Assembly (NCBI GenBank): GCA_015069525.1
Contig: SVIK01000004.1
Coordinates: forward strand, 1-25,984
Direction of reading: 5' to 3'
DNA length: 25,984 bases
From: Clostridiales bacterium
GTDB lineage: Bacteria; Bacillota; Clostridia; Christensenellales; Borkfalkiaceae
The notes under the pieces are model-generated. The model searched no databases, was not told the DNA's origin, and saw only the letters and a program-made list of their open reading frames with translations. A program made the position numbers and the translations under genes. Shown piece after piece: positions 7,019 to 15,887 of this stretch. How positions within the stretch are numbered: position 1 is the stretch's first letter; each line of letters opens with the position of its first letter.

Positions 7019-8638
7019 TTAGCCGAGTATATGCACCAAATCGTCCCGCACTTTTTCAGGGTTATCCGTACGGCAAACAACCGTCAACGTATCCCCCGCA
7101 TGAAGCACCGTTTCCCCCTCGGGCAAAATCACTTCTTCTCCGCGGTGAATTTCCGTCACTCTCGCCCCCGACGGCCACAACACGTCGCGCACCTCCCGCT
7201 TTTCCGCAAGCGAGCCGTTCGCCACGACGAGCGTATATACCTCGCGTACCGCGCGTTCATGGATACCGCTTTCCTTTTCGTAAATTTCCAATAAATCCTC
7301 GTAAATGCCGTCTACGCGGAAGGTTTCACCAATAGTATAGCCGATAGATACGGCGATAATAACGGGCAATAACGGAGCAAAGCTCCCCGTAAATTCACAA
7401 ATCATCACAACGGCGGTAATCGGTGCGCGCACAATGGTCGTAAACAGCGCAGACATACAAATCATCACCATCAAATCGCAGTACTTTGCGTCCATGCCCC
7501 ATTCTAACCAAAGCCCGTTCAAGAGCGCGCCAAGACAAGCGCCCATGGCGATGATGGGAATAAATATTCCGCAGGGAATCCCCGACGCAACGTTTACACC
7601 CGTTATGCAAAAACGGAGCAATAGTATAATAAGCAACGCCCAAATCAAAGGCAATCCAAACACCGTTTGTACCGACGGTTGTTCCGTCCCCCCTTTCGTA
7701 CCGAGAGAGGTTATCAAACCGTGTCCGCCACCCATAACGCCCGATGCCAAGAGGGATACCACGCCCCCGATAAGTACGGCGATGATTATACGCAATACTT
7801 TTTCATAGTACGGTTTTTTCAAACGAATTTTTAAAAATAAATCGCGCAGTTTAAAGGAACATTTATGGAAGGCAATCCCCAATAATCCACAAAGCAAGCC
7901 TGCAAGCACCACGTAGCCGTACGTTTGCCAAGGCAATTCGTAAAACACGTAGGTATCAAAGGCGTTATGCACCTGCATACCCAATAAAAAGTAGATAAGC
8001 GAACGGGTAAACATACCGAACACAACGGAGGAAAAGGCGCAGATAAACACCTCGGGAGTAAACCGCTTATGCGCTTCCTCAAAGGCAAAAATAATACCCG
8101 TCAACGGCGCGTTGCTCGCCACGGCAAGCCCCGTACACGCCCCGCCCGTAATTTGGTAGCGTTTAATCATTTCGTTTCGTTTCAGCGTAGTTGCCACACC
8201 GTCGCCCACACAAGCGCCGATAAACGCGCTCGGTCCTTCCGCGCCGATAGAAAGCCCCATAAAGATACTTAAAACACACGTTGCGAAATTCGCCGTAGCG
8301 TCGCGGAACCATCTAAACCGTATTAACCCACGCGTTGCGCCTTCCGCCTGCGGAATTCCACACCCACGTATCGCGTCCGATATCCGTACCGCCACGCCTA
8401 TCAAAAACGCACCGAGCAAAAGCACTAAAAAGAGCAACGGTATTAACGCAAGGTTGCTTCTAACGAAAGCGTATACGCCTTGCGAAAACTCCTCCCCCTT
8501 CTCGGCGAGAATATTGAAAAACGTCGTCACCGCGCCCGCAAACACGCCCGTCACGCTACCCACCAAGATAAGCTGTAAGGCGTTGCGATATACGGTTTCA
8601 CGAAACCGCTTCCATTTTTGATTTCTACTTTTTTCCAT
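7019..8638 (-). CDS. CLC-family chloride channel/transporter with C-terminal TrkA-C (RCK) domain
   Basis: The 539-residue product has about ten hydrophobic segments and the CLC signatures: GCGIPQ (92-97, the GSGIP ion-filter region), GAEGP (132-136, usually GREGP, with gating Glu134) and GIFIPIIAMG. FAFEEAHKRF (about 184-193) keeps an acidic pair at the position of the internal proton glutamate of CLC exchangers, favouring a chloride/proton antiporter over a channel. The last 75 or so residues form a TrkA-C-like regulatory domain (VREVYTLVVANGSLAEK through DTLTVVCRTD), suggesting control by a small ligand, which is inference. The start lies 14 nt after the ABC exporter gene and has no clear ribosome binding site, so translation may depend on coupling. 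Confidence 0.9.
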   Translation of the reverse strand: MEKSRNQKWKRFRETVYRNALQLILVGSVTGVFAGAVTTFFNILAEKGEEFSQGVYAFVRSNLALIPLLFLVLLLGAFLIGVAVRISDAIRGCGIPQAEGATRGLIRFRWFRDATANFATCVLSIFMGLSIGAEGPSAFIGACVGDGVATTLKRNEMIKRYQITGGACTGLAVASNAPLTGIIFAFEEAHKRFTPEVFICAFSSVVFGMFTRSLIYFLLGMQVHNAFDTYVFYELPWQTYGYVVLAGLLCGLLGIAFHKCSFKLRDLFLKIRLKKPYYEKVLRIIIAVLIGGVVSLLASGVMGGGHGLITSLGTKGGTEQPSVQTVFGLPLIWALLIILLLRFCITGVNVASGIPCGIFIPIIAMGACLGALLNGLWLEWGMDAKYCDLMVMICMSALFTTIVRAPITAVVMICEFTGSFAPLLPVIIAVSIGYTIGETFRVDGIYEDLLEIYEKESGIHERAVREVYTLVVANGSLAEKREVRDVLWPSGARVTEIHRGEEVILPEGETVLHAGDTLTVVCRTDNPEKVRDDLVHILG

Positions 8639-8652
8639 CGTTTATTTACGCA

Positions 8653-10404
8653 CTATGCAAATTGCTTATTATATAGCTCTGCATACGCTCCTTTTGCTTT
8701 TAATAATTCTGTGTGTTTGCCCTGCTCAACGACGTGCCCGTTTTCCATAACCAAAATACAATCGGCGTGCACGATTGTGGAAAGCCTATGCGCCACGATA
8801 AACGTCGTGCGCCCTTGCATCAGTTTTTCAAACGCGTCGTTTATCTTTCTTTCCGTACGCGTATCAATGGACGAGGTCGCCTCGTCTAAAATAAGCATCG
8901 GTGGCAACGCCAACATAACGCGCGTAATACAAAGGAGTTGCTTTTGTCCCTCGGAAAGATTGCCTCCGTCCTCGGAAAGCACGGTATCGTAGCCCTTTTC
9001 CATACGCTTAATAAAGCTATGCGCGTGGGTAGCTTTGGACGCTTGTATCATTTCTTCGTCCGTGCAATCGGGCTTGCCCATCTTAATATTTTCGCGTACC
9101 GTACCGCTCTTTAACCACGTTTCCTGCAATACCATGCCGTAATGTTCCCGAAGAGAACGCCTCGTCACCGTGCGAATATCCGTTCCGTCGACAAGCACTA
9201 CGCCCGCGTCCACGTCGTAAAAACGCATAAGCAAATTTATGAGCGTCGTCTTTCCACTACCCGTCCGTCCAACGATAGCAATGCGCTGACCTTTCTTTGC
9301 GGAAATAGACAAATTTTCAATGAGCTTTCTTTCCTTGGAATAGGAAAAGCTAACGTTTTCAAAATGCACGTTCCCCTCCGTCAAGGTAAGGGTAGGTTTG
9401 TTTTCGTCCGAACTTTCTTCTTCCTCGTCAATCAGCTCGAAAATACGCGACGCACAAGCAAACGCGCTTTTCAGCTCGGTAATCACGCCCGAAACCTCGT
9501 TAAAGGGTTTGGTGTATTGGTTGGTATACGAAAGGAATTTCGTCAACCCACCGACGGTGAACGCCACTCCTGCAACCATATTCCCGTTCGCCACGTCCAG
9601 CGCCCCGATAAGCGCAACGACGGCGTAAACGATATTGTTGATAAAGCGCGTAGAAGGATTGACGAGGGAGGAATAGAAGGTAGCGTTCATAGACGCTTTC
9701 TTCAATCTCCCGTTAATTTCGTCGAATTTTTCTTCGTTTTCCTCTTCCCGTGCAAACGCCTGCGTCGTTTTTAAGCCGGCAATCGCCTCTTCGGTAAACG
9801 CCGTTTGTTCTCCGCGCGTTTTCGCTTGCTCCACGAAAAATTTATGCGTATGCGTAGCCACGAACCGAGCCACAAAAATAGAAAGTGGCGTAAGAAAGAT
9901 AACCACGAGCCCAATCTTCCAATTGGTCGCCAACATAAACCCTATCGTGCCAAGTATGGTAATCACACCCGTAAAAAATTGCGTAAATCCCATCAACAGC
10001 CCGTCTGAAAACTGTTCCGCGTCCGCCACGATACGGCTGACCGTTTCTCCGTGCGCGTGCGTATCCACGTAGCGCAAAGGGAGTTTTCGTATTTTTGCAA
10101 ACGCGTCCTTGCGCAAATCGCGCACCACGTTGCAAGAAATGCGGTTATTACAAATCCCCGTCAACCATTGCGCAAGGGCGGATATCCCCACCGCAACGGC
10201 AATTTTGATAAACACGAGGGAAAGGGTTGCAAAATCCACCCTGCCCACGTCGATAATACAATCGATTGCGTCCCCAAAGAAGACGGGAACGAACAGCATC
10301 GCCCCCACGGATACGAGCGCAAAGAACAGCGAACCGAACAAGGACAACGGATATTTCCCTACGTAGCGCAACACACGGCGCAAAGTGCTTGGCTTCTTTT
10401 TCAT
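8653..10404 (-). CDS. ABC exporter half-transporter, partner with consensus catalytic residues
   Basis: The 583-residue product joins an N-terminal six-helix membrane domain (to about 320) to an ATPase domain. Walker A is GRTGSGKTT (379-387), Walker B ends LILDEA with catalytic Glu508, and the H-loop is AHRLS (His539). The signature motif is LSEGQ (483-487) instead of LSGGQ. That change fits the heterodimeric exporters (BmrCD, LmrCD, TM287/288), in which the signature of this subunit faces the degenerate ATP site of the partner. Its ATG overlaps the stop of the partner gene by 4 nt, so the two are probably made together. Drug, peptide or lipid could be the substrate; the sequence does not say. 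Confidence 0.92.
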   Translation of the reverse strand: MKKKPSTLRRVLRYVGKYPLSLFGSLFFALVSVGAMLFVPVFFGDAIDCIIDVGRVDFATLSLVFIKIAVAVGISALAQWLTGICNNRISCNVVRDLRKDAFAKIRKLPLRYVDTHAHGETVSRIVADAEQFSDGLLMGFTQFFTGVITILGTIGFMLATNWKIGLVVIFLTPLSIFVARFVATHTHKFFVEQAKTRGEQTAFTEEAIAGLKTTQAFAREEENEEKFDEINGRLKKASMNATFYSSLVNPSTRFINNIVYAVVALIGALDVANGNMVAGVAFTVGGLTKFLSYTNQYTKPFNEVSGVITELKSAFACASRIFELIDEEEESSDENKPTLTLTEGNVHFENVSFSYSKERKLIENLSISAKKGQRIAIVGRTGSGKTTLINLLMRFYDVDAGVVLVDGTDIRTVTRRSLREHYGMVLQETWLKSGTVRENIKMGKPDCTDEEMIQASKATHAHSFIKRMEKGYDTVLSEDGGNLSEGQKQLLCITRVMLALPPMLILDEATSSIDTRTERKINDAFEKLMQGRTTFIVAHRLSTIVHADCILVMENGHVVEQGKHTELLKAKGAYAELYNKQFA

Positions 10405-12152
10405 ACCGCTTTGCCCTCCCCGTCGTCGTATTGCGAGAAGTAGATTTCACGGTACACTTCGCACGATTGCATCAATTGCTCGTGCGTGCCCAAGCCCACC
10501 GTTTTTCCGTCGTCCAAAACGATAATCTTATCGGCGTCCCGCACGGAAGAAGCGCGTTGCGACACGATAAACGTCGTCGTTTTCAATTGCTTTATTCCTT
10601 TGCGGAGCTCCGCGTCCGTCACATAATCGAGCGCGGAAGAAGAATCGTCCAAGATGAGAATTTCAGGGTTCCGCACGAGCGCGCGCGCAATCGTCAACCG
10701 CTGTTTTTGTCCGCCCGAGAAGTTTTTACCCCCCTGCTCAACGGGCGTATCCAAACCTTGTTTTTCCGCAATAAACTCGTCCGCGCGGGCAATTTTCAAG
10801 GCTTGCCAAAGTTCTTCGTCGCTTGCGTCTTCTCTCCCCCAAAGCAAGTTTTCACGCACCGTGCCCTTAAACAGCACCGCCTTTTGCGGTACTACGCCTA
10901 TCCTGTTTCGCAAATACTTTTGCAAATCCTTTTCTTTCACGTTCTTGCCGTTGACAAAAACGTTCCCCTCTTTCACGTCGTAAAAATGCGGGATTAAATT
11001 GACGAGCGTCGTCTTTCCGCTACCCGTACCGCCGATAACCCCCACCGTTTCGCCCTGCTTCACGGAAAAAGACACGTCCTCCAACGCAGGCACGGCGTCG
11101 TCGTTATATTGCACCGATACCCCTTCAAAGCGCACGCACTCCGCCGTTTGAGCGCTCTCCTCCAAGCCCTCTTCCACCTGTAAGGACGGTTGCATTTGTA
11201 AGACGGCGGAAATTCTACTTCCGCACGCCATCGCTTTCGTCACCGTCACGATTAGGTTGGCAAGCTTGATAAGCTCGATTAAAATCTGTCCCATAAGGTT
11301 ATATAACGCCAATACGCTACCTTGGGAAAGATTGCCCAAATTCACGCGAATTGCACCCGAATAAATCAACGCTATTATCGCAAGATTTACAAGGACGTAG
11401 GTAAGCGGATTGGTTATCCCCGCAATCACGCCCACAAACTTTCTACTCTTGTTCAGTTCGGTATTACGGGCGTCGAAAACCGCCCTTTCTTCCTCTTCCA
11501 AGCAAAAGGCGCGCACTACCCTTGCTCCCGCAAGATTTTCCCGCGTGGAAAGGAGTACTCTATCCAATTTTTCCTGCGCTCTTTTATAAAGGGGCATGCA
11601 AATAAGCATTACCGCAAATACGACTATGGCGAGCGCCAATATCGCAATAGCAAAAATTCCAATAGAAGAGGGGTCTACAAAATACGCCGTAATCATCGCC
11701 CCGAACACGATAAACGGGGAGCGCAAAAACAATCTAAGCGCAAGGTTTACCCCCGATTGAAATTTATCCACGTCGCTCGTCATACGGGTGAGCATCGTCG
11801 CCGTGCCCAGCCTGTCGATATCCTTGTACGAAAGCGATTGAATTTTGCGGAACAAATCCTTCCGCATATCCCCCGCCACGCCCGTGGCTACTTTCGCCGA
11901 AAAATATTGCGCCGTCACGGAAAAGACGAGCCCGACCAGCCCAAACCCCGCAAGGAGCAAACACATCTTCACGATATAGCCCGTGTCGGCATTGGGATAT
12001 CCGCCGTCCACAAACGCGCCTAAGCCCTTGTCGACAATCAGCCCTACAACGATGGGAACGAACAGCTCGAAAAGAGCCTCTAACAGCTTAAAGAAAGGCC
12101 CTAAAACGCTCTGCGCTTTGTAATTTTTAAAATAAGCGAATAATTTTTTCAT
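10401..12152 (-). CDS. ABC exporter half-transporter, partner with degenerate ATP site
   Basis: The 583-residue product has a six-helix membrane domain and an ATPase domain with Walker A GGTGSGKTT (374-382) and a perfect signature FSGGQ (478-482). The catalytic glutamate after Walker B is replaced by aspartate (LILDDS, Asp503), and the H-loop histidine by glutamine (VSQRAS, Gln532). These are the known marks of the degenerate subunit in heterodimeric exporters such as TM287. It is the first gene of a three-gene run (exporter pair, then CLC transporter) behind a strong promoter. The ribosome binding site is a short GGGGA close to the ATG. Confidence 0.92.
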   Translation of the reverse strand: MKKLFAYFKNYKAQSVLGPFFKLLEALFELFVPIVVGLIVDKGLGAFVDGGYPNADTGYIVKMCLLLAGFGLVGLVFSVTAQYFSAKVATGVAGDMRKDLFRKIQSLSYKDIDRLGTATMLTRMTSDVDKFQSGVNLALRLFLRSPFIVFGAMITAYFVDPSSIGIFAIAILALAIVVFAVMLICMPLYKRAQEKLDRVLLSTRENLAGARVVRAFCLEEEERAVFDARNTELNKSRKFVGVIAGITNPLTYVLVNLAIIALIYSGAIRVNLGNLSQGSVLALYNLMGQILIELIKLANLIVTVTKAMACGSRISAVLQMQPSLQVEEGLEESAQTAECVRFEGVSVQYNDDAVPALEDVSFSVKQGETVGVIGGTGSGKTTLVNLIPHFYDVKEGNVFVNGKNVKEKDLQKYLRNRIGVVPQKAVLFKGTVRENLLWGREDASDEELWQALKIARADEFIAEKQGLDTPVEQGGKNFSGGQKQRLTIARALVRNPEILILDDSSSALDYVTDAELRKGIKQLKTTTFIVSQRASSVRDADKIIVLDDGKTVGLGTHEQLMQSCEVYREIYFSQYDDGEGKAV

Positions 12153-12184
12153 AGTTCCCCAACGTTTTTTTGTACGCGAAAAGC

Positions 12185-12203
12185 AAGCAGACTACGTCTG
12201 CTT
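12185..12203. other. Hairpin at the 5' end of the ABC exporter transcript
   Basis: AAGCAGAC-tac-GTCTGCTT is a perfect 8-bp stem. It falls at or within a few nt of the start expected from the promoter at 12211-12239, so the mRNA would begin with this hairpin. It could protect the 5' end or act as a weak attenuator. On the plus strand it is followed by a T-run and would also work as a terminator, although no plus-strand gene ends here. Confidence 0.5.
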
Positions 12204-12210
12204 TTTCCCC

Positions 12211-12239
12211 ATTATACCAAATAAATGAAAAAATAGCAA
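12211..12239 (-). promoter_or_regulatory. Sigma-A promoter of the ABC exporter-CLC operon
   Basis: On the minus strand TTGCTA (12239-12234), a 17-nt spacer and TATAAT (12216-12211) form a near-consensus promoter. The predicted start is near 12204, about 50 nt before the ATG at 12152. Confidence 0.8.
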
Positions 12240-12261
12240 CGGTTTTCCACTTTTTCGTAAT

Positions 12262-12288
12262 AAAAAAAGCAGAGTTTTCCCTCTGCTT
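12262..12288 (-). terminator. Intrinsic terminator of the ispE operon
   Basis: On the minus strand AAGCAGAG, a GGAAAA loop and CTCTGCTT form an 8-bp stem followed by a run of T. It lies about 70 nt after the stop at 12357 and directly before the ABC exporter promoter, separating the two operons. Confidence 0.85.
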
Positions 12289-12356
12289 CTTATTTTTTCA
12301 CTCTTTTTTACGCGCAATCGGCATATCGATACCCACGCTACGCGTTTTTTCTACTT

Positions 12357-13268
12357 CTATTTTTGGTCTTTTTCAAGCAAACACTCGTAAATCGTCATAT
12401 AATCGCGCACTTCTACCAAGCGTTCGCCCTCTTCTGTCGCGCCCAATCTCTCGTTTGCTCTACGCATACGGAAAGCGTTAATCCATTTGTTCGTCGCCAC
12501 GATAAACGCCACGAAGAAAAGGAAAAATCCTGCGCCAAACCCAATCACCATCGGGATATAATCCTCCCCTTTGGGCGTCGCTATTTTCAAACCGAAAATA
12601 ATGCTGAGCGCCAACAGCCCCGCCATTGGCAACGCTATTGAGAAAAATACGATTGTCGCACGCTTCAACCGCGCGGAAAGAATACCTCTACGGCGTTCCT
12701 GTGCCGATTCCACCTTTTCCGCAAGGGGTGCTTCCTCCTCTTTCAACTCTGCATAGCGCTTTTCCAATTCCGCTTTATAATCGCGTTTGATAATTTCTAC
12801 GGCGTCCATGCCCAAATCGTATTCAAGGCTCTCAATGCTTGCGTCGGCGTATTCCCCCACGAGTGCGTCGGGATTAGAGAAATTCTCCGTCTTTGCCCGC
12901 CAATACCCAACGGACGCTTCCGTTGCCACGGGGTCGAGCATAAGCGCCTTTTCAAAGACAGCCTCCGCCTCGGCAAAGCTCTCTTTTGCAAGCAATTCGT
13001 CGCCCGTTTTACAAACTTGTTCGTATTCCTCGCGCAAGCGTTTCGCCTCTTCTTCTTTCTTTTTACGAAGCGCCATCGCCTCTTCGGGGGAAAGCCCTAC
13101 AAGGTCCTCATCGTCCTCGTCCGTATCTTGGACGGGGAATTCAAACGCGACTTCTTCCCCCTCGTCCGTATCTTCTGAAAGCTCGTCCGTCACGTCCACG
13201 TACCCTTCTTCCGTTTTCTTCAAACGCACGCCTCTTTTGTATTCGTCGTCAATCATTCTTTCTTCCAT
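12357..13268 (-). CDS. Unknown acidic membrane protein with TPR-like segment
   Basis: The 303-residue product starts with a strongly acidic region (about 20-60). A charged helical stretch (about 65-85) leads into a TPR-like pair of helices (EQVCKTGDELLAKESFAEAEAVFEKALMLDP, described here at about 83-113). A second helical charged region (about 155-195) follows, then two transmembrane helices (about 205-228 and 240-260) and a short cytoplasmic tail. The TPR-like motif suggests protein-protein contact at the membrane. The start has GGGAG about 8 nt upstream and lies 13 nt after the ispE stop, so the two are co-transcribed. No family is recognised. Confidence 0.8.
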   Translation of the reverse strand: MEERMIDDEYKRGVRLKKTEEGYVDVTDELSEDTDEGEEVAFEFPVQDTDEDDEDLVGLSPEEAMALRKKKEEEAKRLREEYEQVCKTGDELLAKESFAEAEAVFEKALMLDPVATEASVGYWRAKTENFSNPDALVGEYADASIESLEYDLGMDAVEIIKRDYKAELEKRYAELKEEEAPLAEKVESAQERRRGILSARLKRATIVFFSIALPMAGLLALSIIFGLKIATPKGEDYIPMVIGFGAGFFLFFVAFIVATNKWINAFRMRRANERLGATEEGERLVEVRDYMTIYECLLEKDQK

Positions 13269-13281
13269 AACTTTTCTCCCG

Positions 13282-14187
13282 TCAATTATCTATCCGCCAA
13301 AGGCTTTTTCTTTCTTTTTCCTTTTTCGGCAACACCGTCTTTGCCACAATCGTCTTAAACTTTCCACGATAACGGCTCTTTGCCCACTCGCAAAGCTCCT
13401 TCGTTTCAAACAGCGCGACGACGCAACTGCCCGAACCCGTCATCGTCGTCCCTAACGGAGAAAACGATTCCGCCTGCGCGTACGCCGTTTCCACCTCGGG
13501 ACATATATGCAACGCAGGCACGTATAAATCGTTCGTTAAATACCTACCCGCCTCGTTTTTATCCTTTTTCAACAAAGCCTCAATGCAACCTTGGGTATAG
13601 CTTTCCCGCCATTGAAGGGTACGGGGAAGCTCGTCGTATTTTTGATAACACACCTTTGCGCTTACCCCTTCCTTGGGACAAATCAACAAACAATGCAACG
13701 TTTCGTCTATATCCAAAAAAGAAAGTTTCTCTCCACGCCCTTGCATTCTTGCAAAACCGCCACGGAGCATATATTTCGTATCGCTCCCCAACCTTTCCGC
13801 GAGCCGTTCTAACCCTACTTCGTCCTCAATTTTATACAGCTTTGCCATACCGCGAAGCACGCCGACGACGTCCGCAGACGAACCGCCAAGCCCTGCGCCC
13901 ATAGGAATATTCTTATACACGGTGATATCTACGCCGTTGACGTCAAATTCTCGGGAAAAGAGCTCCGCCGTTTTCAAAGCGTTGTTCTTTTCGGGCGGAA
14001 TTTCTTCACTCCCCAGCCCTTTCATTACGATAGAAGAGAGCTTGTCCTTGCGCTTTTTCAAAACCACTACGTCGTGCAAATCAACGCTTGCCACCAGCGA
14101 ATCGAGCATATGGTATCCACCCTCTACGCCCTGTATTTCCAGCGTGAGATTGATTTTTGCATGCGCTTTGATTTTCACCGTCGCCAT
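13282..14187 (-). CDS. ispE: 4-diphosphocytidyl-2-C-methyl-D-erythritol kinase
   Basis: The 301-residue GHMP kinase has the N-terminal KAHAKINLTL with the catalytic-region Lys11, the ATP-binding motif PMGAGLGGSSAD (95-106) and the C-terminal glycine-rich TMTGSGSCVVALF. IspE phosphorylates CDP-methylerythritol in the non-mevalonate isoprenoid pathway. The start at 14187 was chosen because the family begins at this point and an AGGCGGA lies about 7 nt upstream; the open frame extends 28 codons further. The usual GADVPF around the catalytic aspartate reads GSDTKY (about 134-139), keeping the Asp but losing the Pro-Phe. It is the first gene behind a good promoter. Confidence 0.95.
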   Translation of the reverse strand: MATVKIKAHAKINLTLEIQGVEGGYHMLDSLVASVDLHDVVVLKKRKDKLSSIVMKGLGSEEIPPEKNNALKTAELFSREFDVNGVDITVYKNIPMGAGLGGSSADVVGVLRGMAKLYKIEDEVGLERLAERLGSDTKYMLRGGFARMQGRGEKLSFLDIDETLHCLLICPKEGVSAKVCYQKYDELPRTLQWRESYTQGCIEALLKKDKNEAGRYLTNDLYVPALHICPEVETAYAQAESFSPLGTTMTGSGSCVVALFETKELCEWAKSRYRGKFKTIVAKTVLPKKEKERKSLWRIDN

Positions 14188-14213
14188 AGCTTGTCCGCCT
14201 ACGTCCCCAAAAT

Positions 14214-14236
14214 TGCGGTAGGGAACGCCTACCGCA
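14214..14236. other. 9-bp hairpin in the ispE leader
   Basis: TGCGGTAGG (14214-14222) and CCTACCGCA (14228-14236) are perfect complements around a 5-nt loop. On the minus strand the stem lies a few nt after the expected transcription start and is followed by ATTTT. It may stabilise the mRNA 5' end or be a weak attenuator. Confidence 0.55.
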
Positions 14237-14250
14237 CGGATTCTTTTTCT

Positions 14251-14279
14251 ATTGTAGCATATTTTCGCCAAAATTTCAA
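14251..14279 (-). promoter_or_regulatory. Sigma-A promoter of ispE
   Basis: On the minus strand TTGAAA (14279-14274), a 17-nt spacer and TACAAT (14256-14251) form a near-consensus promoter. The start would be near 14244, about 57 nt before the ispE ATG. Confidence 0.8.
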
Positions 14280-14305
14280 TACTTTATAAACGTTTTTTGC
14301 GAATT

Positions 14306-15793
14306 TCACTTAATTTGCCGATACACGAAAATCCTCTCACCCTCTTTCACGGGAAAATCCAATTCGGGATTGCTTTTCTTTAATTCCTCAGGGTCTTGCG
14401 AAAGCCGTTTTGCCACTTCCCAAAGCGATTCCCCTGCGCGCGGAACGAAGATAGATACGGCGCAATCGCTTTCCACGTGCGCTTCGCCCTCCGTTATGCC
14501 GTCGATATACTCCCACTCCATACGCTCGTATGCGCGCACGCAAAGCCGAATCGTAGCTTCCGCTTCCGTTTCTCCGCTACTCTTTCTTCGCACGTTCAGC
14601 CCACAAACGATAGAATCCGTTTCAAACACGTCCCCCTCGCAATCCACGGGAAAGACAAAGGGCAACGATAACGACGCGCTCTTTCTGCCCCCGTCCGCGC
14701 TACGCAACAACACTTCGGCAAGAATTACCCCCTCCGCTTCCACTCCGCGCTCCGTTTTCTTACATTCCACCACCGCGCGGGGCAACAAACCCGCCTCCAA
14801 GGCGTATTCCCCATCCGTTTCGGGCGAAAGCACCGCTTCTCCGCTTATCCGTTCGGTATACTTAACCGTTTTCGTTAAATACATGCCCTCGCCTTTTGCC
14901 TTTTTAATCGCCACTTCCGCGAGCGGGGAAAAGGCGTCCTTTGCAACGGTTATCTCCTCCGTAGCCGTAAGGAAACAATCGGTGGAAAGCACATAGCTAA
15001 ACAGCATTTTGCTCTTTCCCCTTTCCTCGTCCGCCGACACGCTAAGCTGTGCCGATTTTACACAAACGCGCGCGCTTACCCGCGTTTGCCCAAACGCTTC
15101 CTCGCAAGGGAGTTTCATAGAGAACGGCAAAATCCTTTCATACGAACAAACGCCCTCGTCACTTCTTAATACGCACACGTTCAAGGACAAATCCCCTTCG
15201 ATTATCACTTCGCCCGCGCTTACCCCTACGTGCGTGACCACCGCCTTTTCGCTGTGCAATAAGACGTCCCCAACGTAATCGCTTTCAAATTCGTCCTCCG
15301 TCTCCGTTTCCCCCGATACGCACACCGTTCTGCAAATTTTACAAGCGTCCGCATTGACGATGACGTTTTCTCCGCCCGTCAAATATTCCATTTGCTTTCC
15401 GCCGTACACGTTGACGTGCGCCCCCACCACGACGGTGATATATAACCCCGAGCCCTCACGACGGTGAGTGATATTATCAATGGAATACGCCGTTTTCGCA
15501 AAACAAGCGGGCGTGACGGTGCTTCCGTCCGCCTTGTGGAAGAACTCCACACCCCGCTCCGCACGGCAAATCTTTCTGTTTCCGTCCTCGTAAACGATGC
15601 TCAGTAGCACCTTTCCCGCATACCGTACCTCGCCGTCCGCACAAACGCACTCCGTCGGCACAGCGGTAGCACGCACCGCCAATACGCTCCCTATTTCGCT
15701 CCCTGGTAAACGACATTCCACCATAGATTGGCTCTTTAAACAATCGATTTCGCCCGTATAACGATAAGTTTCAAATTGTGGTTGTATCAACAT
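14306..15793 (-). CDS. sipL: SPOCS (DUF3794)/LysM protein, SipL/SpoVID-like spore coat morphogenesis factor
   Basis: The 495-residue product has repeated beta-rich SPOCS-type segments (for example VLLSIVYEDGNRKICRAERG and later ITVVVGAHVNVYGG) and a C-terminal LysM domain of about 45 residues (VPRAGESLWEVAKRLSQDPE through EGERIFVYR). This architecture and length match C. difficile SipL, which binds SpoIVA and localises the coat to the forespore; SpoVID plays that part in Bacillus. No signal peptide is seen, consistent with action in the mother-cell cytoplasm. The ATG at 15793 has GGGGAG about 8 nt upstream. A sigma-E-like promoter lies just upstream. The symbol is by architecture, not proven orthology. 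Confidence 0.82.
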   Translation of the reverse strand: MLIQPQFETYRYTGEIDCLKSQSMVECRLPGSEIGSVLAVRATAVPTECVCADGEVRYAGKVLLSIVYEDGNRKICRAERGVEFFHKADGSTVTPACFAKTAYSIDNITHRREGSGLYITVVVGAHVNVYGGKQMEYLTGGENVIVNADACKICRTVCVSGETETEDEFESDYVGDVLLHSEKAVVTHVGVSAGEVIIEGDLSLNVCVLRSDEGVCSYERILPFSMKLPCEEAFGQTRVSARVCVKSAQLSVSADEERGKSKMLFSYVLSTDCFLTATEEITVAKDAFSPLAEVAIKKAKGEGMYLTKTVKYTERISGEAVLSPETDGEYALEAGLLPRAVVECKKTERGVEAEGVILAEVLLRSADGGRKSASLSLPFVFPVDCEGDVFETDSIVCGLNVRRKSSGETEAEATIRLCVRAYERMEWEYIDGITEGEAHVESDCAVSIFVPRAGESLWEVAKRLSQDPEELKKSNPELDFPVKEGERIFVYRQIK

Positions 15794-15828
15794 TTTTTTC
15801 GCTCCCCTTTTCCATTTATTGCCTATCT

Positions 15829-15857
15829 ATCGTATGCGCAAACGCAGACAAATAGAA
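15829..15857 (-). promoter_or_regulatory. Candidate sigma-E promoter of the sipL-like gene
   Basis: On the minus strand TTCTATT (15857-15851), 14 nt and CATACGAT (15836-15829) resemble the sigma-E pattern KMATATT, 14-15 nt, CATACAMT. The start would be near 15822, about 29 nt before the ATG. SipL and SpoVID are expressed in the mother cell, which fits. Confidence 0.55.
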
Positions 15858-15887
15858 CGCCCAGCAAAACGAATAAAAGGAGTTTTT

